Positions 43,611 to 49,474 of a stretch of 49,474 bases of DNA are shown piece after piece. How positions within the stretch are numbered: the stretch's first letter is position 1; every line of letters starts with the position of its first letter. A program made the translations under genes and the position numbers. Location: NCBI GenBank assembly GCA_947629715.1, contig CANRET010000008.1, forward strand, positions 1 to 49,474. Direction: 5' to 3'. Origin of the DNA: an uncultured Akkermansia sp. (GTDB taxonomy: Bacteria; Verrucomicrobiota; Verrucomicrobiia; Verrucomicrobiales; Akkermansiaceae). The notes under the pieces are model-generated. The model had not been told where the DNA came from and made no database searches. It worked only from the letters and a program-made list of their open reading frames with translations.

Positions 43611-44378
43611 TCAGACGCTGGGATGTAGCATCTCCTCGCTCGGAGTGCCCATCTCCTCCGGAATGACGCCGCGTTGAGCGATATTGCCCATGCGCTGCTC
43701 GCGGTTCATCTGCAGGGATATCAGCGAGAGTATATGAGTGATGGCCGCTTCCATGTCCGTGATGCGTTTTTGAATACGGTTACGGAAGATAACGTAGAAG
43801 AGCATGCAGGGGATAGCCAGCGCCAGACCGCCTGCCGTTGTGATCATGGCTTCAGAGATGCCGCTGGCCATTTGCATCTGCTTTACGCCTTCGAAGTTGC
43901 CCGCTGCCATTTCAGTGAAAGTGCGCATCATGCCGATGACAGTGCCAAGCAGACCGATCATCGGCGCAATGCCTCCAATATCTGCCAGCCAGCTGATTTG
44001 TCGCGTAAGCATATTCGCCTGGCGTGAACCTTCAGCTGTCGCTACTTCACGCACTTCATCTATATTGGCACGCGGATTGCGCTGCAGAAACATCATGATC
44101 ACGCAGAGCGTGCGTGTGAAACTGGAGTCACTCTGTTCACACAGATCCGTCAGTCCGGCGTAATCCTTGCGACGTATGTAAGATTCCACCGGTGCTATCA
44201 GGCGCATGGGCAGCACGGCGCCTTCCCGCGTGGTCCACAGGCTCACTACAAGAACCATAAACGCAATGAAGGATAAGATGAGCAAAGGCCACATCAGAAC
44301 TCCTCCTTTTTCAAAGAGTTCTACCAGTTGCACGCCGCCTGAGTTTACCAATTTATCCAAGATGAAAGAGTACACCAT
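43611..44378 (-). CDS. exbB: MotA/TolQ/ExbB proton channel family protein
   Basis: This 255-residue inner-membrane protein has three membrane segments (about residues 29-47, 135-158 and 176-200). The family core is well preserved: SWLADIGGIAPMIGLLGTVIGMMRTF, EAMITTAGGLALAIPCMLFYV. It is the channel partner of ExbD. It is the first gene of a six-gene operon (exbB, exbD, TPR protein, PBP-like, phosphatase, rsmB) driven by the promoter at 44394-44422. Confidence 0.93.
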   Translation of the reverse strand: MVYSFILDKLVNSGGVQLVELFEKGGVLMWPLLILSFIAFMVLVVSLWTTREGAVLPMRLIAPVESYIRRKDYAGLTDLCEQSDSSFTRTLCVIMMFLQRNPRANIDEVREVATAEGSRQANMLTRQISWLADIGGIAPMIGLLGTVIGMMRTFTEMAAGNFEGVKQMQMASGISEAMITTAGGLALAIPCMLFYVIFRNRIQKRITDMEAAITHILSLISLQMNREQRMGNIAQRGVIPEEMGTPSEEMLHPSV

Positions 44379-44393
44379 AGCTTTCCGCCCGCG

Positions 44394-44422
44394 ATTTTAC
44401 CCTTTCTCAGCTCATTTTTCAA
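44394..44422 (-). promoter_or_regulatory. promoter of the exbB operon
   Basis: On the minus strand it reads TTGAAA, 17 bases, TAAAAT, with 15 bases to the exbB ATG. Confidence 0.6.
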
Positions 44423-44463
44423 GCTGATACAGTGTCACGCCAAGTAATTGCAGTAGAAAAAGC

Positions 44464-44482
44464 GATTATCATTTGCAATTTG
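44464..44482. promoter_or_regulatory. possible Fur-type box upstream of exbB
   Basis: The minus strand contains AAATGATAATC, matching ten consecutive bases of the Fur consensus half-sites, inside a 19-base window. It lies about 42 bases upstream of the -35, farther than a classic repressor site. Confidence 0.3.
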
Positions 44483-44533
44483 CAGAGTCGGCGCCTTGTC
44501 GCGCGGAATTTTTAAATCGCCAATGATTCCTTT

Positions 44534-45004
44534 TCACATGTCGGAAAAGTCTAGGGAGCGAAACTTCCAGAGCGACGTTTGACGGTGCCGGGAGTCCCAT
44601 ATCAAAATCATCACCCCGACAAAAAGAAGCACGCGCAAGGTGGTGTCAAGCGGGTAGTTGATAATCATGTGCTGAGTTCCCAGACAGTTGCAACTCAGCT
44701 CCAGTCCGCGCACCCAGCCTTGCACGTACAGAAACAGGAATACGGCGGTCATCACACCTCCCCACAACGCAGCCGCACGGTAGGTTTTGCGCAGGACAAA
44801 GCAGATGCCTACCAGCAGCTCCATGCCTACTCCGACGCAGGCCAGAGGCAGAGAGTACTGTTCCGGCAGCAGACGGCTTCGCGTTAAAAAGTCCGCTGTT
44901 TGGTCAAGTTGGGGTATTTTGAGTACAGCCGTTACAGCAAAGAAGAGCCCCAACCCTGTACGCAGCAGATTGGTGAAAATCGTGAGTATGACCGGCTTGT
45001 GCAT
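44534..45004 (-). CDS. DoxX/MauE-like membrane protein
   Basis: This 156-residue protein has four membrane segments (for example NLLRTGLGLFFAVTAVLKI, LACVGVGMELLVGICFVL, ALWGGVMTAVFLFLYVQGW, LRVLLFVGVMILIW) and the Cys pair in LELSCNCLG between the third and fourth, as in MauE/DoxX-type proteins linked to disulfide or quinone chemistry. Its function is not known. It starts 4 bases after the exonuclease III gene and is probably cotranscribed with it. Confidence 0.75.
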   Translation of the reverse strand: MHKPVILTIFTNLLRTGLGLFFAVTAVLKIPQLDQTADFLTRSRLLPEQYSLPLACVGVGMELLVGICFVLRKTYRAAALWGGVMTAVFLFLYVQGWVRGLELSCNCLGTQHMIINYPLDTTLRVLLFVGVMILIWDSRHRQTSLWKFRSLDFSDM

Positions 45005-45008
45005 GGCG

Positions 45009-45773
45009 TCAAATATCGGAGATTTCCAAAGAAACGGGGCAGTGGTCAGAGCCCTCGATTTGCGGGTGAATGTCGGCGCGTGTTACACGTCTCATTAGCT
45101 GCTCGCTTACGCAGAAGTAGTCGATACGCCAACCCACGTTGCGCGCACGTGCTCCGCCGCGAAAGCTCCACCATGTGTAGGCGTCTTTTTGATCCGGGTG
45201 CAATCGGCGGTAGGAATCTGCAAATCCTGCTTTAAGAAGCTCTGAAAATCCGGCGCGTTCTTCATCCGAAAACCCGGCGCTGAAGTGGTTGCTTTCCGGG
45301 CGGGCGATATCAATCTCCTCGTGAGCCACGTTCAGATCTCCGCAGAAGATGAGAGGTTTATGCTCTGCAAGGTGACTTACGTAGTCGCGAAAAGCCACAT
45401 TCCATTCCATGCGGTAGGGAAGGCGCGCCAGCTCGTTCTGAGAGTTGGGAGTGTAGCAGTTGACCAAATAAAAGTCTGAAAATTCCACGGTGGCCACGCG
45501 TCCTTCCAAATCATGTTCGGAGACTCCGATGCCAATCGCGGTGGAAATAGGTTCGCGACGGGAGAGCGTCAACACGCCGGAATACCCCGGACGATCTGCA
45601 GGATTCCAGAGTCGGTATGGCCAGGAAGCAAGCCATAAATCATTTACCTGATCCGGCCGAGCTTTGACTTCTTGGAAACAGACTACATCCGCTGCCAAAT
45701 CATCCACTTTTTCCGCCAGTCCCTTGCTGAGAGCGGCGCGCAGCCCGTTCACATTCCAGCTCACCAATTTCAT
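45009..45773 (-). CDS. xth: exodeoxyribonuclease III
   Basis: This 254-residue enzyme of the EEP superfamily removes damaged 3' ends and cuts at abasic sites in base excision repair. Motifs are complete: MKLVSWNVNGLRAAL, VVCFQEVKARPDQV (metal-binding Glu), NCYTPNSQ, CGDLNVAHEEIDIARP, YTWWSFRGGARARNVGWRID and IEGSDHCPVSLEI with the catalytic Asp-His pair. Its promoter lies so close that the leader would be about 3 bases. It is followed by the DoxX/MauE-like gene. Confidence 0.95.
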   Translation of the reverse strand: MKLVSWNVNGLRAALSKGLAEKVDDLAADVVCFQEVKARPDQVNDLWLASWPYRLWNPADRPGYSGVLTLSRREPISTAIGIGVSEHDLEGRVATVEFSDFYLVNCYTPNSQNELARLPYRMEWNVAFRDYVSHLAEHKPLIFCGDLNVAHEEIDIARPESNHFSAGFSDEERAGFSELLKAGFADSYRRLHPDQKDAYTWWSFRGGARARNVGWRIDYFCVSEQLMRRVTRADIHPQIEGSDHCPVSLEISDI

Positions 45774-45782
45774 GACATGCTC

Positions 45783-45811
45783 AGGGTATCACAGAGCGTT
45801 TCTCCTGTCAA
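45783..45811 (-). promoter_or_regulatory. xth promoter, very short leader
   Basis: On the minus strand it reads TTGACA, 17 bases, TACCCT, with 9 bases to the ATG at 45773. Confidence 0.55.
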
Positions 45812-45913
45812 TGCCGCCAACCGCGTCAAACGGGGCAATTGAATTTAACTGTGCGATTGTCATGTGTGCCTTTGAGAGGAGGCTCAGAATTTTGCAATGC
45901 TTTCGAAAAACAG

Positions 45914-45946
45914 AAAAAAGCCGCCGAGGCATGAAAGCTCGGCGGC
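45914..45946 (-). terminator. rho-independent terminator of the outer-membrane barrel gene
   Basis: On the minus strand the perfect 9-bp stem GCCGCCGAG / CTCGGCGGC is followed by TTTTTT, 31 bases behind the stop codon. Confidence 0.93.
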
Positions 45947-45977
45947 AGAGATGCTACTGAAAATCTGAACGAGCAGG

Positions 45978-46616
45978 TTACCAGCTGGCTCCTACCCCGA
46001 GGACTACGCCATGCTGCCCGAAGTTAAGACCCGAGTTGCCGCAGTCCTTAAAGAAATTGCGAGCGAACTCGTAACCTATCTTCACGTAGATGGAATCAGA
46101 GCATTGCACCTTAATGCCCGCTCCCAGAGCATAGGTAAAACCGCCCATGTGTTCCGTGAGACTCAAATTCTCGCCTTTCACCCTCGCTCTCCCTGACGCA
46201 TAACCCGCCTTAGCTCCGAGATCAAGAAAGATGTGTTCGGAGAAGAGACCGATGTTGATGTCATAGCCTAGAGTAAACGGAATCCGCTGGGCAGAGATAC
46301 GCACGCCATCGCTCTTCTCCTCACCGGCATCAAAACCTGAGGAAAGCGTAAACTGATGACGCACGGTAGAGACAGCGTCGCTGTACAGACTGAGGTTCAG
46401 GCGAGCTCCCATCATGTCGGGTATCCTGCCCTTTCCTCCCAAGTCGGGTATCCTGCCCTTATCCACAAAGCTGTAGATGCCTTCAAGAGAGTACACCGGC
46501 TGCCAGTCGTAGGGCGTCAGATCCCCAGCGTCCGGCTGCGGCAGATAATAAGGAGCGGCGGAGGCAGAGCCGACCATCATGCCCAGCAGAGCAATCAGAG
46601 AAAGAATTTTTTTCAT
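45978..46616 (-). CDS. outer-membrane beta-barrel protein (OmpX/OmpW-like size)
   Basis: This 212-residue protein has a signal peptide (cleavage after ASA, about residue 20) and a mature part of alternating strands typical of small 8-stranded barrels: ARLNLSLYSDAV, RHQFTLSSGFDAG, RIPFTLGYDINIGL, FTYALGAGIKVQ, YVKIGYEFARNF. It ends with HGVVLGVGASW, an aromatic C-terminal beta-signal for Bam insertion. A short duplicated motif, KGRIPD, occurs twice near residue 55. It stands alone with its own terminator. Confidence 0.82.
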   Translation of the reverse strand: MKKILSLIALLGMMVGSASAAPYYLPQPDAGDLTPYDWQPVYSLEGIYSFVDKGRIPDLGGKGRIPDMMGARLNLSLYSDAVSTVRHQFTLSSGFDAGEEKSDGVRISAQRIPFTLGYDINIGLFSEHIFLDLGAKAGYASGRARVKGENLSLTEHMGGFTYALGAGIKVQCSDSIYVKIGYEFARNFFKDCGNSGLNFGQHGVVLGVGASW

Positions 46617-46676
46617 GGCGACTTATTCTTACCACACGACCAGCCTGCTGGCAAGCTCCTTTTTCATTTTCAGCAC

Positions 46677-46711
46677 AAAAAAACTGCTGCAGGTCCTGTG
46701 ACCTGCAGCAG
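46677..46711 (-). terminator. rho-independent terminator of rpsA
   Basis: On the minus strand the perfect 12-bp stem CTGCTGCAGGTC / GACCTGCAGCAG with a four-base loop is followed by TTTTTTT, 33 bases behind the rpsA stop. Confidence 0.95.
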
Positions 46712-46743
46712 AGTAAATCGATTTACAGGATGTGCCGGGAGAA

Positions 46744-48441
46744 TCAATCTTTCTTGGTATCCCCTTCTGAGGGACTCCATTCCTCGGCTTGTAACGAGGC
46801 CAAGTTGAAAGCTTGCTCCAAGCCGACCATATCGCCGGCGCGCACCGTTTCAAAGGAGGCTGTCTCGCGGCGCAGCTGCTCGGCGTCGTAGTTGACAGCC
46901 TTGACAGACAAGCCGATGCGGCGTTCCACCTTATCCACTTTGATGACGCGAGCTTGGATTTCGTCACCCACCTTGATGACGTCCTTGACACGCTCCACAT
47001 GATCTTCAGAGAGCTGGGAGATGTGGATGAGACCGTCGATATCGCCATCCAAGTTGACGAAGGCGCCGAAAGAAGCAATCTTGGCCACTTGACCCGAGAC
47101 CAAGTCGCCCACCTTGAAGCGGTTGTCAATTGTCTCCCATGGATCGTCCTCAAGCTGCTTGATGCCCAGGGAGACGCGTTGATTCTCCTTGTCGATGCTC
47201 AGCACTCGAGCCTCAACTACATCTCCTTTCTTAAGCACCTCGGAGGGATGATTGATCTTGCGCGTCCAACTCATATCGGACACGTGAATCATGCCGTCGA
47301 TACCTTCCTCCAGCGCAACGAAAGCGCCGTATGGGGTAAGATTGCGAACAGCGCCGGAGATGACAGTGCCGATAGGGAAGCGAGCCTCGATGGCATCCCA
47401 CGGGTTTTCCTCCAACTGGCGGACACCCAGAGAAATTTTCTGCTCTTCCACAGAGATGTTGAGCACGACGGCTTCAATTTCCTGGTCGAGAGAAAGAACA
47501 TCGCTCGGGCGGGTAATACGCTTGGTCCAGGAAAGCTCGGACACATGCACCAGACCTTCCACTCCTCGCTCCAGCTCCACGAAGGCGCCGTAGGCCAGCA
47601 GCTTGGTGATGCGTCCTTTCACGTGCGAACCGATGGGGTATTTCTGCTCAATGTTTGCCCATGGGTTGTCACTGAGCTGTTTGAGTCCCAGGGAAACGCG
47701 TTCCTTGTCACGATCCACTTCCAGAATGAGCACCTCAAGCTCCTGTCCGATGTGCAGCAGTTCCGATGGGTGATTGACGCGTCCCCAGCTCATATCCGTG
47801 ATGTGAAGCAATCCGTCCATACCGGACAAATCGACGAAAGCGCCGAAGTCCGTGAGATTTTTTACAATGCCGTGCACTTTGTCGCCCGCTTTCACCGTTT
47901 CCAGGAAACGCTGGCGCAGCTCGCTGCGTTCAGCTTCGATGACCTCGCGCCGCGACAGCACGATGTTTTTGCGCTCGTCGTTTACCTTGACGATTTTGAA
48001 TTCATAGACATTACCGACGTACTCGTTGAGATCTTTCGGGGGGATGATATCGACTTGGGAGCCGGGCAAGAAAGCCTCCACCCCCACGTTCACCATAAGA
48101 CCGCCCTTCACCACGCTCTTGACTTTGCCTTTCACGAGACCGCCTTCCTTGAAGACGGCTACGATCTTTTCCCAATTCTGCTTGTGGGCGGCCTTTTCCT
48201 TGGAGAGCACAACATGCCCTTCCTCATTTTCCAGACTTTCCAAAAGCACTTCAATTTGGTCGCCCACTTCAATTTCTTCGTCCTCAAACTCGGATATAGG
48301 GATGACTCCCTCGGACTTATACCCGATGTCCACCAAAACGACTTGGGGACGGATTTCAAGGATAGTACCGTTGACGATATCTCCCTTGCGGAATGACGGA
48401 AGCTTCGACTCGATCAAAGCCTCCAGTTCAGCTTGACTCAT
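46744..48441 (-). CDS. rpsA: 30S ribosomal protein S1
   Basis: This 565-residue protein has six S1 RNA-binding domains, starting near residues 18, 95, 185, 272, 359 and 445; domains 3 to 6 are the most alike (for example YGAFVELERGVEGLVHVSEL). S1 unwinds and holds mRNA on the 30S subunit. Its promoter lies about 100 bases upstream, leaving an untranslated leader long enough for autoregulation, as is known for S1 in other bacteria. It is followed by a very strong terminator. Confidence 0.97.
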   Translation of the reverse strand: MSQAELEALIESKLPSFRKGDIVNGTILEIRPQVVLVDIGYKSEGVIPISEFEDEEIEVGDQIEVLLESLENEEGHVVLSKEKAAHKQNWEKIVAVFKEGGLVKGKVKSVVKGGLMVNVGVEAFLPGSQVDIIPPKDLNEYVGNVYEFKIVKVNDERKNIVLSRREVIEAERSELRQRFLETVKAGDKVHGIVKNLTDFGAFVDLSGMDGLLHITDMSWGRVNHPSELLHIGQELEVLILEVDRDKERVSLGLKQLSDNPWANIEQKYPIGSHVKGRITKLLAYGAFVELERGVEGLVHVSELSWTKRITRPSDVLSLDQEIEAVVLNISVEEQKISLGVRQLEENPWDAIEARFPIGTVISGAVRNLTPYGAFVALEEGIDGMIHVSDMSWTRKINHPSEVLKKGDVVEARVLSIDKENQRVSLGIKQLEDDPWETIDNRFKVGDLVSGQVAKIASFGAFVNLDGDIDGLIHISQLSEDHVERVKDVIKVGDEIQARVIKVDKVERRIGLSVKAVNYDAEQLRRETASFETVRAGDMVGLEQAFNLASLQAEEWSPSEGDTKKD

Positions 48442-48543
48442 ATAATGTGTTGTTCAGGTTGTGAAATTCCCCGCATCTCTGAGGCCCGTACACCGGCAGT
48501 TTTGCGGGCGCCTGTAAGCTGCCGGGCGAAGCAGGGGGAAAAT

Positions 48544-48572
48544 ATTGTACTCTGAACCGGATGATTTGGCAA
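48544..48572 (-). promoter_or_regulatory. rpsA promoter
   Basis: On the minus strand it reads TTGCCA, 17 bases, TACAAT. The leader to the ATG at 48441 is about 96 bases. Confidence 0.65.
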
Positions 48573-48641
48573 GCATTTTAGCGGTGAAGGAGCGTGATTT
48601 TTTTTACGATGGATTTCTTCCGTCAGCGGAACATTTTTTTG

Positions 48642-48671
48642 TTGCCAAAAAGGGGTGATGCGCATTATCAT
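48642..48671 (+). promoter_or_regulatory. hpf promoter
   Basis: TTGCCA, 18 bases, TATCAT, with a leader of about 65 bases and an AAGGAAA ribosome binding site before the hpf ATG. Confidence 0.5.
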
Positions 48672-48742
48672 GACGCTGCGGGTGAGACGGCGGCTATGTC
48701 GGGAATCCTGCAATTCCGTCCAACACGAAGGAAATTGATACC

Positions 48743-49345
48743 ATGCCTAGCAACAACGAGATCAACATTATAGTGACCGGGCGTCACATCGAAGTAACAG
48801 ATGCCATTCGTGAGTTCGCCCGCAAGAAGATAGAGGCTATCCATATTGATTACCCACGCATTGTGGAGGTCCGTGTGGTGGTAGATGTGCAGAAAGACCG
48901 GCACGTGGCGGAGATTGTCCTGTTCTGTGCGGATCACATCACCATTCAAGCATCAACGACCGGCAGTGATTTGTATGCGGCGTTGGATGAAACCGTGACA
49001 AAAATCATGCGCCGCATGCGCAAGCACAAGACGCGGTTGATGAAACATTTTCGTCCGCACCGTTCGCAGAGCATTCGCAAGCTCGAGGAAAAAGTGTATG
49101 AGGAGGATGTCCTGGATCAGGACGTGGATATTGACGCTCCCGAGGATCCCAAGCCCGTGCGTATCACTCGCGAAGGCTACGAACTCAAGACCATGTACAA
49201 AGAGGATGCCATCATGGAGCTGGAGATTTCCGGCAAACCTTTCGTGCTCTATCGCAATGCTCGTCGTAATGTCTTGCAGATCGTGTATCGCCTGCACGAA
49301 GGAGAGTATTCCATTATTGAATTGGGCAATGAGCTGAAGGCCTGA
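48743..49345 (+). CDS. hpf: ribosome hibernation promoting factor, long form
   Basis: This 200-residue protein has the N-terminal HPF/YfiA domain (INIIVTGRHIEVTDAIREFA, residues 7-100), with the conserved AALDETVTKIMRRMRKHKTR helix that sits in the decoding site, an acidic linker, and the C-terminal dimerisation domain (AIMELEISGKPFVLYRN, then VLQIVYRLHEGEYSIIEL) found only in long forms. It pairs ribosomes into inactive 100S dimers in stationary phase. It is divergent from rpsA. Confidence 0.95.
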   Translation: MPSNNEINIIVTGRHIEVTDAIREFARKKIEAIHIDYPRIVEVRVVVDVQKDRHVAEIVLFCADHITIQASTTGSDLYAALDETVTKIMRRMRKHKTRLMKHFRPHRSQSIRKLEEKVYEEDVLDQDVDIDAPEDPKPVRITREGYELKTMYKEDAIMELEISGKPFVLYRNARRNVLQIVYRLHEGEYSIIELGNELKA

Positions 49346-49362
49346 TTTTCAACTACACTTCC

Positions 49363-49401
49363 AAGAGAGCCGTTCTCGCAGGTCGAGGGCGGCTCTCTCT
49401 T
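49363..49401 (+). terminator. hpf terminator
   Basis: The 9-bp stem AGAGAGCCG / CGGCTCTCT encloses a 17-base loop and is followed by a poor T-tract (CTTGT), 18 bases behind the hpf stop. Confidence 0.7.
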
Positions 49402-49403
49402 GT

Positions 49404-49474
49404 ACGTCAGGCATGACATGTAGCTGGGGTGAAAGTCCCCAAGAACCGCTGACAGGGCGGAATCAAATAGCCAA
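49404..49474 (+). mobile_element. possible 5' end of a group II intron (cut by the window edge)
   Basis: The last 70 bases contain a short helix around GGGGTGAAAGTCCCC followed by AAGAACCGCTGACAGGGCGG, a layout common at the 5' end of bacterial group II introns (domain I). The position directly behind a terminator hairpin is the preferred site of class C introns. Domains IV to VI and any reverse transcriptase gene would lie outside the window. The exact 5' end cannot be fixed. Confidence 0.4.

Noticed and set aside
46813..48396. Plus-strand open frame of 527 codons antisense to rpsA
   Set aside because: It is a shadow of the repeated S1 domains. No promoter, start signal or recognisable motif supports it.
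1..49474. CRISPR array or prophage
   Set aside because: No regularly spaced direct repeats, cas genes, integrase or phage structural genes are seen.

Overview
The window looks like a chromosome segment of a gut-associated Verrucomicrobiota bacterium, possibly Akkermansia-like. This assignment is an inference with moderate confidence. It rests on G+C-rich housekeeping genes that mostly lack Shine-Dalgarno sequences, several promoters placed almost on top of start codons, a GH95 fucosidase lipoprotein, and large envelope proteins of poorly known type. No rRNA is present, so the sequence does not fix the taxon.

Region 1 (1-6110) is accessory. It holds a flavin reductase and an aldo/keto reductase that share one regulatory box, then an arsenic resistance operon (arsR, ArsP-type permease, ACR3 efflux pump, thioredoxin-like protein) with a near-perfect sigma-70 promoter and strong ribosome binding sites. 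After it come an ISL3-type transposase remnant, a small membrane protein gene and a decayed piece of a second aldo/keto reductase gene. The arsenic block looks imported from Firmicutes-like neighbours.

Region 2 (6134-16562) has a NifU-like Fe-S scaffold gene paired with a GGGtGRT-family gene, a GH95 fucosidase whose promoter matches that of the Fe-S pair, pdxH, a secreted protein with a caspase-like His/Cys pattern, tRNA-Arg(UCU), an envelope protein of unknown function, an AI-2E family transporter followed by the bifunctional NAD(P)HX repair gene, and an 85-residue orphan.

Region 3 (16597-19578) is a compact, A+T-rich EcoRII/Dcm/Vsr restriction-modification island next to carB.

Region 4 (19620-36440) is core. 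carB lies on the minus strand. A plus-strand operon carries a PpiC-type isomerase, aroA, dnaG and rpoN, with dnaG and rpoN overlapping by 4 bases. A second plus-strand operon runs from a TPR membrane protein through a pseudokinase/FGE-like membrane protein and a secreted protein to der, an orphan OppF-like ATPase and tatC.

Region 5 (36770-46616) is mostly one six-gene minus-strand operon (exbB, exbD, TPR protein, a penicillin-binding protein with a dead transpeptidase domain, an inositol monophosphatase-family enzyme, rsmB). It is followed by a DoxX/MauE-like protein with exonuclease III, and an outer-membrane barrel protein. Region 6 has rpsA (minus) and hpf (plus) firing from a shared intergenic region. 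The window ends in what may be the 5' end of a group II intron placed directly behind the hpf terminator.
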